Shown here one piece after another: positions 17,150 through 27,609 of a stretch of DNA of 64,000 nucleotides (position 1 is the first letter of the stretch; every line of letters starts with the position of its first letter). A model generated the notes under the pieces. The model saw only the letters and a list, made by a program, of their open reading frames with translations. It was not told the DNA's origin and ran no database searches. A program made the translations under genes and the position numbers. The DNA lies in NCBI RefSeq assembly GCF_014467055.1, contig NZ_CP060696.1, positions 1,674,001-1,738,000 on the forward strand. The letters run 5' to 3'. The stretch is from Caproicibacterium amylolyticum (GTDB lineage: Bacteria; Bacillota; Clostridia; Oscillospirales; Acutalibacteraceae).

Positions 17150-17578
17150 TTACTTGGCAGCCTTTCCTGCCTTGGGGCGCTTAGCGCCGTACTTGGAACG
17201 GGCCTGCATACGCTTGGCAACACCCTGCGCATCCAATGTGCCGCGGATGATATGGTAACGTACACCAGGCAGATCCTTAACACGGCCGCCGCGAACCATA
17301 ACGACGGAGTGCTCCTGCAGGTTGTGACCAACACCGGGGATATAGGCTGTAACTTCCATTCCGTTGGAAAGACGCACACGGGCAATCTTACGCAGAGCAG
17401 AGTTCGGCTTCTTCGGCGTAGCAGTTTTCACAGCTGTGCAGACACCACGCTTTTGCGGGGAGTTCTGGTCGATAGCCGCACGTTTCTTAGCATTCCAGCC
17501 TTTCAGCAGTGCCGGAGCCTTTGCTTTCTTTTCGGCGACTTCACGTCCGGTATGAACCAATTGGTTAAATGTGGGCAT
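17150..17578 (-). CDS. rpsL: 30S ribosomal protein S12
   Basis: 142-residue decoding-centre protein. [12 protein letters not shown] opens the protein. The [20 protein letters not shown] core and [12 protein letters not shown] loop carry the usual lysines at the sites altered in streptomycin resistance, so a sensitive-type sequence is inferred. The short insertion after residue 20 ([22 protein letters not shown]) is commonly seen in Clostridia. AGGAGGT precedes the ATG. It is the first gene of the str operon, with its promoter inside the rpoC 3' end. The usual Firmicute L7Ae-family gene between rpoC and rpsL is absent. Confidence 0.98.
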   Translation of the reverse strand: MPTFNQLVHTGREVAEKKAKAPALLKGWNAKKRAAIDQNSPQKRGVCTAVKTATPKKPNSALRKIARVRLSNGMEVTAYIPGVGHNLQEHSVVMVRGGRVKDLPGVRYHIIRGTLDAQGVAKRMQARSKYGAKRPKAGKAAK

Positions 17579-17743
17579 AGTACACCTCCTAACTCAGATT
17601 TTGGACAATTTATGTTATGCAGATTTCTCTGCGTAACAGCTGCTTTACACACCGAATCCCACCCCGGCAATTTGCAGAGGTGGGAAAGTATGCGATTTAC
17701 GATGAAATGGCCGCAATCTCGTGCCAAACCATCACAATTCGTT

Positions 17744-17773
17744 ATTATACAGCTATACTGCTGTATTTGTCAA
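17744..17773 (-). promoter_or_regulatory. Promoter of the rpsL-rpsG-fusA-tuf operon
   Basis: Minus strand TTGACA (17773-17768), 18-nt spacer, TATAAT (17749-17744). Both hexamers are consensus. The -35 lies in the last codons of rpoC and the -10 just after its stop, leaving a leader of about 160 nt before rpsL. Confidence 0.75.
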
Positions 17774-20700
17774 GCCCTCTTCTCCTTTTTCAGAAGAAGT
17801 CTTTTCAAGCTGCACATTTGCATAGTGCTTCATGCCTGTACCGGCAGGAATCAGCTTGCCGATAATGACGTTTTCCTTCAGACCCATGAGCGGGTCAACC
17901 TTGCCCTTGATGGCAGCGTCGGTCAACACACGCGTTGTTTCCTGGAAAGAAGCGGCAGAAAGGAAGGAATCAGTTGCCAAAGAAGCCTTTGTAATACCGA
18001 GCAGGGTGGGCGTGCAGGTTGCTTCCCGCAGATTGGACTCACCCGCAGCAATACGGTCGCGAATCTGCTGGTTGACAGCTTCGAATTCCAGCTTCTCCAC
18101 CATGGAGCTAGGAAGAAGATCGGTATCGCCGGCTTCCTCAACACGTACTTTCTTCATCATCTGACGCACAATAACTTCGATGTGCTTATCGTTGATATCA
18201 ACGCCCTGCAAACGGTAAACGCGCTGCACTTCTTCAATCAGATAATCCTGCACCGCTTCAACACCGCTGATAGCAAGAACATCATGCGGATTCACAGAAC
18301 CTTCTGTAATCCGGGTGCCGGCCTTGATACGCTGTCCTTCCTGCACTGTAACGCGAGAACCAAACGGAATCAGGTAGCTCTTAGACTGCCCATCATCGCC
18401 TGTGACCACAACATGGCGGTTCTTCTTGATTTCTTCAAACGTAACTTTGCCAGGAATCTCACTGATAATTGCAAGATGCTTTGGTTTGCGTCCCTCAAAC
18501 AGTTCTTCAACACGCGGAAGACCCTGTGTAATATCTTCGGCGTTTGCAATACCGCCGGTATGGAAGTTACGCATGGTCAGCTGTGTGCCAGGTTCGCCGA
18601 TGGACTGTGCCGCAACAATACCAACAGCTTCACCAACGGTCACTTCCGTGCCGGTCGCAAGGTTTAGACCATAGCATTTCTTGCAGACACCGTGCTTAGA
18701 ACGACAACCTAAAATAGAACGAATCATAATACGTTCTACACCGCGGCCAACAATAATGTCCGCATCTGCATCCGTCATCATTTTGTCCTTGCTGACTAGC
18801 ACTTCGCCAGTTTCTTCGTCAACAAAATCTTCCACCAGGAAGCGGCCAACCAGACGTTCATGCAGGGATTCAATGACTTCATTGCCTTCCTTGATATCAT
18901 AAATTTCAAGGCCGCTAGTAGCGCCGCAGTCATCCTCACGAATAATAACATCCTGAGAAACATCAACCAAGCGGCGGGTCAGGTAACCAGAGTCAGCAGT
19001 ACGCAGAGCAGTATCGGTCAAACCTTTACGGGCACCACGGGAAGAAATGAAGTATTCCAAAATGTTCAGACCTTCACGGTAGTTCGCGCGAATCGGGACT
19101 TCAATGGTTTCACCGGAGGTATTTGCAATCAGTCCACGCATACCGGCCAGCTGACGAATCTGACTCATAGAACCACGAGCACCGGAATCTGCCATCATGA
19201 AAATAGGATTGTAGCGGTCAAGGTTCTTCTGCAGGGCGTCAGATACTTCATCGGTTGCTTTGTTCCATGTGCTGATAACCGCCATATGACGTTCTGCATC
19301 AGAGAGAAAACCGTTTTTGTACTGATCCGAAATCATATCCACGCGCTCTTCTGTTTTCTGCAGAATCTCTTTCTTCTGCGGTGGAATTGTTGCATCACAA
19401 ACAGCAACCGTAATGCCAGACAAGGCAGAGTACTTGTAACCCTGTGCCTTAATGCTGTCCAGAACTTCACTGGTTCTTGCAGTGCCGTGGGTCTTTATGC
19501 ACTTTTCAATGATCTTGCCCAACTGCTTCTTGCCAACCAAGAAGTCAATCTCAAACTTAAAGAGATTTTCGGGCTTAGAGCGGTCAATAAAGCCCAAATC
19601 CTGTGGAATCGGGCGGTTAAAGATAATCTGACCAACCGTGGTATCCACCAGTGATTCGCGCATTTCCCCATTAATCTCGAGGCGGCGGCGAACTTTGATT
19701 TTTGCATGAATCTCGATGGCCTTGGCATCATATGCCATAATCGCTTCATCGACATCCTTGAAAATCTTACCCTCGCCCTTTTCGCCGTCACGGTCAAGCG
19801 TCAGCCAGTAAGAGCCCAGGATCATATCCTGTGTAGGAACCGTAACCGGCTTGCCGTCAGAAGGCTTCAGCAGGTTGCCGGCTGCCAGCATCAGGAAGCG
19901 TGCTTCCGCCTGTGCCTCACTGGAAAGCGGCACATGAACAGCCATCTGATCGCCGTCAAAGTCCGCATTGTATGCCGTACAGGCCAGTGGATGCAGCTTC
20001 ATGGCACGGCCTTCAACCAGTACAGGTTCAAAAGCCTGAATGCCCAGACGATGCAGTGTAGGTGCACGGTTTAGCAGAACCGGATGATTTTTGATTACAA
20101 TTTCCAGCGCATCCCAAACTTCCGGCTTCGCGCGCTCAACCGCTTTACGGGCAGCTTTGATGTTTCCCTCTGTTCCGGTTTCCACTAAGCGCTTCATGAC
20201 AAACGGTTTGAACAGTTCCAGTGCCATTTCCTTTGGCAGGCCGCACTGATACATTTTCAGTTCCGGACCAACCGCAATAACGGAACGGCCGGAGTAGTCA
20301 ACACGCTTGCCCAGCAGGTTCTGGCGGAAACGTCCCTGCTTGCCCTTAAGCAGGTCAGACAAAGACTTCAGCGGGCGGTTGTTCGGACCGGTGACCGGTC
20401 TGCCGCGGCGGCCATTGTCAATCAGCGCATCCACTGCTTCCTGCAGCATGCGCTTCTCGTTGCGCACAATAATATCCGGTGCATGCAGTTCCAGCAAACG
20501 CGCAAGGCGGTTGTTGCGGTTGATAACACGGCGGTACAGATCATTCAGGTCGGAAGTCGCAAAACGACCGCCGTCCAGCTGTACCATAGGACGCAAGTCC
20601 GGCGGAATGACCGGAACAGCGTCAAGAATCATCCACTCCGGGCGATTGCCGGACTGGCGGAATGCCTCCATAACTTCAAGCCGTTTTAGAATACGCACAC

Positions 20701-21307
20701 GCTTCTGACCGGTCGCGTTTTCCAATTCAGCTTTCAGCTCCTTGGACTCCTTTTCCAAGTCGATTTCTTCCAACAGTTTTTTAATAGCTTCCGCACCCAT
20801 ACCTGCCTGAAAATCATCTTCATACTTTTCACGCAGATCGCGGTATTCCTTTTCAGTCAGAAGCTGTTTTTTCTGCAGTTCACGCACATCGCCGGGGTCT
20901 GTTACAATATAACTTGCAAAGTACAGAACCTTTTCCAGCATACGCGGTGAAATATCCAGGATCAATCCCATGCGGGACGGAATACCTTTAAAGTACCAGA
21001 TATGCGACACCGGAGCGGCCAGCTCAATGTGACCCATACGCTCACGGCGAACCTTAGCGCGGGTAACTTCAACACCGCAGCGGTCGCAGATTTTGCCCTT
21101 ATAGCGGATACGCTTGTACTTGCCGCAGTGGCATTCCCAGTCCTTAGTAGGCCCAAAAATGCGTTCGCAGAACAAGCCGTCACGTTCCGGCTTCAGCGTA
21201 CGGTAGTTAATGGTTTCCGGCTTTTTCACTTCGCCATGGGACCATTCGCGGATCTTTTCGGGAGAAGCAAGGCCAATTTTGATTGATTCCAGTGTGTTAA
21301 ATTCCAT
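17753..21307 (-). CDS. rpoC: RNA polymerase beta' subunit
   Basis: 1184-residue catalytic subunit. The N-terminal zinc ribbon is [22 protein letters not shown]. The active-site magnesium loop is [12 protein letters not shown]. The second zinc site [13 protein letters not shown] and the trigger-loop/bridge-helix region ([15 protein letters not shown] and [25 protein letters not shown]) are present. Length is usual for Firmicutes, without the large insertions seen in Proteobacteria. It follows rpoB by 17 bp. Confidence 0.98.
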   Translation of the reverse strand: MEFNTLESIKIGLASPEKIREWSHGEVKKPETINYRTLKPERDGLFCERIFGPTKDWECHCGKYKRIRYKGKICDRCGVEVTRAKVRRERMGHIELAAPVSHIWYFKGIPSRMGLILDISPRMLEKVLYFASYIVTDPGDVRELQKKQLLTEKEYRDLREKYEDDFQAGMGAEAIKKLLEEIDLEKESKELKAELENATGQKRVRILKRLEVMEAFRQSGNRPEWMILDAVPVIPPDLRPMVQLDGGRFATSDLNDLYRRVINRNNRLARLLELHAPDIIVRNEKRMLQEAVDALIDNGRRGRPVTGPNNRPLKSLSDLLKGKQGRFRQNLLGKRVDYSGRSVIAVGPELKMYQCGLPKEMALELFKPFVMKRLVETGTEGNIKAARKAVERAKPEVWDALEIVIKNHPVLLNRAPTLHRLGIQAFEPVLVEGRAMKLHPLACTAYNADFDGDQMAVHVPLSSEAQAEARFLMLAAGNLLKPSDGKPVTVPTQDMILGSYWLTLDRDGEKGEGKIFKDVDEAIMAYDAKAIEIHAKIKVRRRLEINGEMRESLVDTTVGQIIFNRPIPQDLGFIDRSKPENLFKFEIDFLVGKKQLGKIIEKCIKTHGTARTSEVLDSIKAQGYKYSALSGITVAVCDATIPPQKKEILQKTEERVDMISDQYKNGFLSDAERHMAVISTWNKATDEVSDALQKNLDRYNPIFMMADSGARGSMSQIRQLAGMRGLIANTSGETIEVPIRANYREGLNILEYFISSRGARKGLTDTALRTADSGYLTRRLVDVSQDVIIREDDCGATSGLEIYDIKEGNEVIESLHERLVGRFLVEDFVDEETGEVLVSKDKMMTDADADIIVGRGVERIMIRSILGCRSKHGVCKKCYGLNLATGTEVTVGEAVGIVAAQSIGEPGTQLTMRNFHTGGIANAEDITQGLPRVEELFEGRKPKHLAIISEIPGKVTFEEIKKNRHVVVTGDDGQSKSYLIPFGSRVTVQEGQRIKAGTRITEGSVNPHDVLAISGVEAVQDYLIEEVQRVYRLQGVDINDKHIEVIVRQMMKKVRVEEAGDTDLLPSSMVEKLEFEAVNQQIRDRIAAGESNLREATCTPTLLGITKASLATDSFLSAASFQETTRVLTDAAIKGKVDPLMGLKENVIIGKLIPAGTGMKHYANVQLEKTSSEKGEEGLTNTAV

Positions 21308-21324
21308 GTAGCAAAATCCCCCTG

Positions 21325-24300
21325 TCAGTCTGCCGTATCAATATCATCCAGTGAAATGTCCAGGTCGTCTTCCCCGTCTGTGCCCTCACTGCTACTGTCG
21401 TCACCGTCACCACTTACATAGCTGTCAGGGCCGTCATAAAGGGCATCGTCTGCTTCATTCACGGAATAGCCGTCCAGATTGTCAGCAACATCCGGCTCGT
21501 CAAAGTTGCCGCCGTTTGGTGAGAAGCCCATATCATCGTCATCGTCAAAGGTCTGGCGCAGGTCGATTTCCTTGTTGTCCTTGTCCAGTACCTTCATGTC
21601 CAGACCCAAACTCTGCAGTTCCTTAATCAAGACCTTAAAGGATTCAGGCACACCCGGCTTCGGGATATTCTGACCCTTAACGATTGCTTCATAGGTCTTT
21701 ACACGTCCGACAACATCATCCGACTTCACAGTCAGAATTTCCTGCAGTGTATAGGCAGCACCGTAAGCTTCCAGTGCCCAAACTTCCATTTCACCGAAAC
21801 GCTGACCACCAAACTGCGCCTTGCCGCCCAAAGGCTGCTGCGTAACCAGTGAATATGGGCCAGTAGAACGAGCATGCATCTTATCATCAACCAGATGATG
21901 CAGCTTGAGGTAGTACATAATGCCAACGGTAACAGGGTTGTCAAAGCGTTCACCGGTACGGCCGTCACGCAGCCAGAACTTGCCGTCTTCGCTCATATCT
22001 GCTTCGCGGAATGCAGCACGAATATCCTCTTCGTGTGCGCCGTCAAATACAGGCGTCATAATCTTCCACCCAAGTGCACGCGCAGCCATACCCAAATGCA
22101 CTTCCAGTACCTGTCCGATATTCATACGGGAAGGCACGCCCAGTGGGTTCAGTACAATGTCCAGCGGTGTGCCGTCGGGCAGATAAGGCATATCCTCCAC
22201 CGGCAGGATGCGGGAAACAACGCCCTTATTACCGTGGCGGCCAGCCATCTTATCGCCAACAGAAATCTTACGTTTCTGTGCGATGTAGCAGCGAACCACT
22301 TTATTAACGCCCGGGCTCAGCTCATCGCGGCTGTTTTCACGGGTAAATATCTTTACATCAACAACAATACCGTACTCACCGTGCGGTACACGCAGAGAAG
22401 TATCGCGCACTTCACGCGCTTTTTCACCAAAGATAGCACGCAGCAGGCGGTCTTCCGCGGTCAGCTCTGTTTCACCCTTCGGCGTTACCTTACCGACCAG
22501 AATATCACCGGCATGCACTTCTGCACCGACGCGGATAATACCGCTGTCATCCAAGTCACGCAGCATATCTTCGTTGACGTTCGGAATATCACGGGTGATT
22601 TCTTCCGGCCCCAGCTTGGTGTCACGTGCTTCCACTTCATGCTCTTCGATATGAATGGAGGTAAACACATCGTCGCGCACAACTTTTTCGCTGATCAGAA
22701 CAGCATCCTCGTAGTTGTAGCCTTCCCACGTCATAAAGCCAATCAGGGCATTCCTGCCAAGGGAAATCTCGCCGTCCTTTGTTGCCGGGCCATCTGCGAT
22801 TACGTCGCCAGCATTGACACGGTCGTTGCGATTCACAACCGGCACCTGATTGAAGCAGGTACCGGAGTTGGAACGCAGGAACTTTATAATCGGATAAATG
22901 TCAAGGTCTCCGTCATCTGTAATGACACGCACTTCGTCAGCGCTGACGCTCTTAACCACACCGGCATGCTTGCACAGTACGCAGGCTCCGGAGTCAACGC
23001 CGGCCTTGTATTCCATACCAGTACCGACGATTGGGGATTCCGTCTTAATCAGCGGCACAGCCTGGCGCTGCATGTTAGAACCCATCAGAGCACGGTTGGT
23101 ATCATCATTTTCAAGAAACGGAATCATTGCTGTTGCAACGGAAACAACCATTCGCGGAGAAACATCCATAAAATCAACTTTTTCACGTTCCACAACCACG
23201 AACTGGTCGCGGTGACGGCCATTTACCTTTGCATTTTCAAAGTGTCCGTCGTCGTCCAGTGGTTCGTTTGCCTGCGCCACAATGTAATTGTCCTCTACAT
23301 CCGCTGTCATATAGACAACGTCACGGGTAACCACACCGGTTGCTTTATCCACACGGCGATACGGCGCTTCAATAAAGCCATATTCATTGATGCGTGCAAA
23401 AGTAGCCAAATAGGAAATCAGGCCGATGTTCGGGCCTTCAGGCGTTTCAATCGGGCACATACGTCCGTAATGGGTATAGTGTACATCTCGAACCTCAAAT
23501 CCTGCGCGGTCACGGGACAAACCGCCGGGTCCCAAGGCAGACAGGCGGCGCTTGTGTGTCAGCTCCGCCAGCGGGTTGGTCTGATCCATAAACTGTGAAA
23601 GCGGAGAGGAACCAAAGAATTCCTTAATTGCAGCCACAACCGGACGAATATTAATCAGGGAATGTGGGGTCAGCACTTCCAAATCCTGTGCCTGCAATGT
23701 CATGCGCTCACGAATCACACGTTCCAAGCGGGAGAAACCGATGCGGAACTGGTTCTGCAGCAGTTCACCAACAGAACGGATGCGTCGATTGCCCAGATGG
23801 TCAATGTCATCTGTTGTGCCAAGACCGACCTGCAGGTTGCACATATAGCTGACAGAAGCAAAAATATCGTCAATAATAATATGTTTCGGCACCAACTCTT
23901 CCACGTGCGTGCGGATTGCCTCTTTCAAAGCCTCCTCATCGCCGGCACTTGCCTCAAGCAGGTCAGCCAGCACAGAATAACGCACACGTTCTTTGATGCC
24001 ACATTCTTCCCCTGCATCAAAGGAAACAAAATTCTTGATGTCCACCATGCCGTTTGAAATAACCTTTACTTCACGTTCGTTTATGGTTACATATGCGACG
24101 GAAACACCGGCATCATCCATCTGGCGGGCCAGCTCATGCGAAACAGCCTGGCCAGCTTCTGCCATCAGCTCACCAGTGGAGGGGTTTACAACCGGGCGGC
24201 TCAATACCTGCCCGGTAATGCGTCCGGCAAGATTCAGCTTTTTATTGTATTTATAGCGGCCAACACGGGAAAGATCATAACGGCGGGAATCAAAAAACAA

Positions 24301-25089
24301 GCCGTTAATGTGAGATTGAGCACTGTCCAGTGTAGGCGGTTCACTTGGGCGCAGCTTTTTGTAGACTTCAAAAAGTGCTTCCTCAGTGTTTTTGCAGGGA
24401 TCTTTTTCGAGCGTTGCATCGATATAGTCGCTGCTGCCAAAGTATTCACGAATTTCTGTATCACTGCCAAGGCCCAGTGCACGAATAAAAACAGTTACCG
24501 GCAGCTTCCGGTTCTTATCGATACGAACATAAAAAACATCATTCGCATCGTTTTCATATTCCAGCCATGCGCCGCGGTTCGGGATAACCGTTGCGCTGTA
24601 CAGTTCCTTGCCGGTCTTATCGTATTCCATCTTATAGTATACGCCCGGGGAACGCACCAACTGAGAAACAATAACGCGCTCTGCGCCGTTGATAACAAAG
24701 GTACCGCTTTCCGTCATAAGCGGGAAATCACCCATAAAGACTTCCGATTCCTTGATTTCCCCGCTTTCCTTGTTCAGCAGACGGGCTGTTACGCGCAGAG
24801 GAGCTGCGTAGGTTGCATCCCGCTCCTTGCATTCCATCACGGAATAATTCGGCTTTTCGGTATCCAGCTTATAGTCAACAAAGTCCAGGACCAGGTTGCC
24901 CGTGTAGTCGGTAATGCCGGAGACATCTTTGAAGACCTCCTTGAGGCCATCATTCAGGAACCACTCGTAAGAATTTTTCTGAATTTCGATAAGGTTTGGC
25001 ATCTGCAATACCTCATCAATTTTGGAAAAGCTCATGCGTGTGTTTCTGCCTACCTTCACCGGTTTGACATTCACCATTGGCTCAATCAC
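21325..25089 (-). CDS. rpoB: RNA polymerase beta subunit
   Basis: 1254-residue subunit. The rifampicin region reads [37 protein letters not shown], with wild-type residues at the common resistance positions. The [13 protein letters not shown] and [27 protein letters not shown] motifs are intact. The last 73 residues form an acidic tail with 28 Asp/Glu and no Lys/Arg. The start is ambiguous: GTG at 25089 has GGA 5 nt upstream, and ATG at 25077 ([10 protein letters not shown]) has GGAG 11 nt upstream. No rplJ/rplL precede it; it has its own promoter. Confidence 0.97.
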   Translation of the reverse strand: MIEPMVNVKPVKVGRNTRMSFSKIDEVLQMPNLIEIQKNSYEWFLNDGLKEVFKDVSGITDYTGNLVLDFVDYKLDTEKPNYSVMECKERDATYAAPLRVTARLLNKESGEIKESEVFMGDFPLMTESGTFVINGAERVIVSQLVRSPGVYYKMEYDKTGKELYSATVIPNRGAWLEYENDANDVFYVRIDKNRKLPVTVFIRALGLGSDTEIREYFGSSDYIDATLEKDPCKNTEEALFEVYKKLRPSEPPTLDSAQSHINGLFFDSRRYDLSRVGRYKYNKKLNLAGRITGQVLSRPVVNPSTGELMAEAGQAVSHELARQMDDAGVSVAYVTINEREVKVISNGMVDIKNFVSFDAGEECGIKERVRYSVLADLLEASAGDEEALKEAIRTHVEELVPKHIIIDDIFASVSYMCNLQVGLGTTDDIDHLGNRRIRSVGELLQNQFRIGFSRLERVIRERMTLQAQDLEVLTPHSLINIRPVVAAIKEFFGSSPLSQFMDQTNPLAELTHKRRLSALGPGGLSRDRAGFEVRDVHYTHYGRMCPIETPEGPNIGLISYLATFARINEYGFIEAPYRRVDKATGVVTRDVVYMTADVEDNYIVAQANEPLDDDGHFENAKVNGRHRDQFVVVEREKVDFMDVSPRMVVSVATAMIPFLENDDTNRALMGSNMQRQAVPLIKTESPIVGTGMEYKAGVDSGACVLCKHAGVVKSVSADEVRVITDDGDLDIYPIIKFLRSNSGTCFNQVPVVNRNDRVNAGDVIADGPATKDGEISLGRNALIGFMTWEGYNYEDAVLISEKVVRDDVFTSIHIEEHEVEARDTKLGPEEITRDIPNVNEDMLRDLDDSGIIRVGAEVHAGDILVGKVTPKGETELTAEDRLLRAIFGEKAREVRDTSLRVPHGEYGIVVDVKIFTRENSRDELSPGVNKVVRCYIAQKRKISVGDKMAGRHGNKGVVSRILPVEDMPYLPDGTPLDIVLNPLGVPSRMNIGQVLEVHLGMAARALGWKIMTPVFDGAHEEDIRAAFREADMSEDGKFWLRDGRTGERFDNPVTVGIMYYLKLHHLVDDKMHARSTGPYSLVTQQPLGGKAQFGGQRFGEMEVWALEAYGAAYTLQEILTVKSDDVVGRVKTYEAIVKGQNIPKPGVPESFKVLIKELQSLGLDMKVLDKDNKEIDLRQTFDDDDDMGFSPNGGNFDEPDVADNLDGYSVNEADDALYDGPDSYVSGDGDDSSSEGTDGEDDLDISLDDIDTAD

Positions 25090-25237
25090 TCCAATCCTTT
25101 TTTTAAGAGCCGCCTATCCGCGTACGTCATTTTTCATCATATTCTGCCGCACAAGCCTCTTGCCTTTTTCAATCTATTGTGATATGATAGGAGCAATCAA
25201 GAGATAGGTGCACGATTCTATGATGATGCAGTTTAAT

Positions 25238-25266
25238 ATTCTATTCCATTTCTATTAGTTTGTCAA
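25238..25266 (-). promoter_or_regulatory. Promoter of rpoBC
   Basis: Minus strand TTGACA (25266-25261), 17-nt spacer, TAGAAT (25243-25238), with a leader of about 140 nt to rpoB. The 25090-25803 stretch has no gene. It contains this promoter, a short inverted repeat (ATAGACT/AGTCTAT, 25379-25407), and the promoter and leader of the plus-strand EAL gene. Confidence 0.75.
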
Positions 25267-25544
25267 GGCAAAAGTGACGATTTGCCTTGGCTTTTTTCTT
25301 TTTATGCAGTTTTTTGATGCAAGAGGTGCACGTCTGATTCGCTGTGCGGGGCTGTTTTATATTCAGTTTTTGTAGATTATAGACTGTATAATAATTAAAT
25401 AGTCTATGATGATTTCGTGAGTAATCACTTTTTATTAGCTGCATCCGGTGAAATTAAATTTTTAGATTTTTCAAAATTTAAATGACTTATTTGATGCATT
25501 TGAGTTTGATTATAAGAAATATTTTGAATTATTATTACATTTTG

Positions 25545-25573
25545 TTGACTAATTTGAAATATTATTCTATAAT
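25545..25573 (+). promoter_or_regulatory. Promoter of the EAL-domain gene
   Basis: TTGACT (25545-25550), 17-nt spacer, TATAAT (25568-25573). The predicted start near 25580 leaves a leader of about 220 nt. Confidence 0.75.
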
Positions 25574-25585
25574 AAGCACATTCAA

Positions 25586-25716
25586 AATTCAGGCAGATAA
25601 CGTAAAAATGAGGTAAACATAGTTAATTAATTAATCTGTATATCTAAAACTTTATCTGCTGAATTTTCCGTAAAGCTCGTCTGATAACTGCAAATCAGTC
25701 AAATATTGACTTTTTT
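25586..25716 (+). ncRNA. Structured leader of the EAL-domain gene (possible regulatory RNA)
   Basis: A 14-bp helix with one bulged G pairs 25586-25600 with 25652-25665 and encloses about 50 nt. It starts only a few nt after the predicted transcript start. Downstream, AGTCAA-ATA-TTGACT (25697-25711) is a small hairpin followed by T5, terminator-like. CTGAT (25681-25685) can instead pair with ATCAG (25694-25698), which overlaps the hairpin arm. I do not recognise a c-di-GMP-I or -II aptamer. The function is inferred only from architecture. Confidence 0.45.
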
Positions 25717-25803
25717 CTGCTTACCAAAGCAGCAAAGCAATTTTTCAGAAAATTCAAAGGGAATTCAGCCAAATCAATGGATTGATAAATCGAGGCTTAC
25801 AAA

Positions 25804-27558
25804 ATGGAAAATGCATCTCAAACTGTGGCAGCGGCAAAAGGCCCTGCCACCTTGCAGTCCCATTCGGCACTGTACCTAAATCATTACGATGAATTTGTAG
25901 AAAAGAGCCAGACGCTTATAAAAGAAGCATCTGATAAAAAACATTTTATAATTATATATGCCGACATTACTGATTTTCAAACGGTAAATACTTTTTACGG
26001 CTTTGCTGAAGGCGACCGTTTTCTGTCTGCTTTTGCAGATTTTTTAAATTCTACCCTTAACACATGTCTTTGCGGGCGGGTTTTTTCAGACCATTTTATC
26101 TGCCTTGCCCAGATGCACAGTACAGCCGGAACAGAAACTACTGCTACCAGCTATCAGCTGAAGCTTCAGCGCTTCCTGCAGGAACAGCTTCCCTGCCATC
26201 CGGACTGCCGGCTGCACATTGCCTGCGGTCTGTGCACTGTTGATGACACAGGCCTTGTTACAGCAATCGACAATGCCAATACAGCCCGAAAGCGCGCCAA
26301 GTCGCACAGAGGTACAAAAGTCATATGGTTTGACAGCAACTTAAAGAAACAAATTGAATTGGAGAAAAGCACCGCACATCTTGCGCAAGCTGCCTTGCGG
26401 GAAAAGCGCTACTGCTTCTATCTGCAGCCAAAGGTCAACCTGCACACTGGAAAAATTGTAGGTGCAGAAGCATTGGCCCGTGGTATCTCTGCCGACGGTG
26501 AACTGGTTTATCCGGATATGTTCATCCCCTTTCTTGAGCAAAACGGCTCTATTATTGAAATGGATTATTTGATTTTCAGCAAAGTTTGCGCTTATCTTGC
26601 TGACCGCCTTCGTCAGGGACTGCCTGTTGTCACAATTTCCGTAAACCTTTCGCGGCTGCACACCCAGCGCAGCAACACGGCTGATATCCTGCATGCAGTG
26701 GCCAGCACCTATGACATTCCACCCTATTTGCTGGAGTTTGAGTTGACTGAAACCTTGCTGTTGGATGAATTCGATAGTGTCAAACATTTGATTGATGCGC
26801 TTCGTAACTATGGCTATAAAGTTTCCATTGATGACTTTGGCTCCGGTTACGCGGGCATTAACATTTGGCAGGAATTGAATTTTGATATTTTAAAGTTGGA
26901 TAAGAAGTTCCTTTCCAGCGATCCAAAAGTAAAGCCACGCAATGACGCACTGATTCCCAACCTGATTCGGATTGCAGACCAGCTGCAAATGACAGTACTC
27001 TGCGAAGGCGCAGAAACTGAGGAACAGTGTGAATACCTGAAAGGTATGGGCTGCAGCATTGTGCAGGGCTATTATTTTTCCAAGCCGCTTTCCTGTGAAA
27101 ACTTTGATAAACTGATGGAGGAAAACCACGGTACCTACCCGGTTGAAGCTGACCAGCATCCCTATACTGCCAGTACCTCCAACTTTCTTGTTCGCTCTGT
27201 AACAGATTCCATTTTTGATGTCGTACCGGGCGGCATGGCTGGGTTTGATGAGGACAGCGGCAGACTGCTTTACGCATCTGACGGCGTCAAAAAGTTAACC
27301 GGATACTCTATTGAAGAACTGTTTACTTTTGGTAGTGTACGAGATTGGCTGGAGCACTTTATCGCACCTACTGATTTTTCAATCATCATTAATGAGCAGC
27401 AAAAACTGCACAAAGACGGGAAAATGTATCTTTTGTTCGACCTGCACCGTGCGGACGGCACAGTGGTCAAGCTGGAAATGTACGCAGGCAGAGTTAAAAG
27501 CCCTGAGTGGGGCAGTTACATACTTTGTTGCTTCCTTAATAAAACAAAAAATGTATAA
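25804..27558 (+). CDS. Degenerate GGDEF-EAL-PAS protein, predicted c-di-GMP phosphodiesterase
   Basis: 584 residues, no signal peptide or membrane span, so likely cytosolic. Residues about 40-185 form a GGDEF fold whose active-site motif is lost (GRVFSDHF), so cyclase activity is not expected. Residues 190-435 are an EAL domain with all catalytic positions visible: E222 in AEAL, N281 in SVNLS, E313 or E316 in FELTET, D343-D344 in DDFGSG, K364, E401 in CEGAE and Q421 in QGYYFSKP. Residues about 455-584 look like a PAS domain (GMAGFDEDSGRLLYASDGVKKLTGYSIEEL). A C-terminal PAS is an unusual order. The start ATG has only a weak Shine-Dalgarno. It is followed by a strong shared terminator. Confidence 0.9.
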   Translation: MENASQTVAAAKGPATLQSHSALYLNHYDEFVEKSQTLIKEASDKKHFIIIYADITDFQTVNTFYGFAEGDRFLSAFADFLNSTLNTCLCGRVFSDHFICLAQMHSTAGTETTATSYQLKLQRFLQEQLPCHPDCRLHIACGLCTVDDTGLVTAIDNANTARKRAKSHRGTKVIWFDSNLKKQIELEKSTAHLAQAALREKRYCFYLQPKVNLHTGKIVGAEALARGISADGELVYPDMFIPFLEQNGSIIEMDYLIFSKVCAYLADRLRQGLPVVTISVNLSRLHTQRSNTADILHAVASTYDIPPYLLEFELTETLLLDEFDSVKHLIDALRNYGYKVSIDDFGSGYAGINIWQELNFDILKLDKKFLSSDPKVKPRNDALIPNLIRIADQLQMTVLCEGAETEEQCEYLKGMGCSIVQGYYFSKPLSCENFDKLMEENHGTYPVEADQHPYTASTSNFLVRSVTDSIFDVVPGGMAGFDEDSGRLLYASDGVKKLTGYSIEELFTFGSVRDWLEHFIAPTDFSIIINEQQKLHKDGKMYLLFDLHRADGTVVKLEMYAGRVKSPEWGSYILCCFLNKTKNV

Positions 27559-27600
27559 AGAAACGCTGTGCTCTCGATTGAAAGCACAGCGTTTCTTTAT
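27557..27600. terminator. Bidirectional terminator between the EAL and radical SAM genes
   Basis: Perfect 16-bp stem (27557-27572 with 27583-27598, 10-nt loop), A-rich on the left arm and T-rich on the right. It overlaps the EAL stop codon and lies 9 bp past the end of the convergent radical SAM gene. Confidence 0.9.
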
Positions 27601-27609
27601 ACTATGTAA

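Noticed and set aside
17579..17743. Possible terminator between rpoC and rpsL (TCCCACC/GGTGGGA near 17655-17690)
   Set aside because: Stem of only 7 bp with a long loop and no T run; too weak to call.
21874..23598. 574-codon plus-strand frame opposite rpoB
   Set aside because: Antisense to rpoB with no recognisable domains; similar long shadows occur opposite rpoC, rpsL, tuf and ffh.
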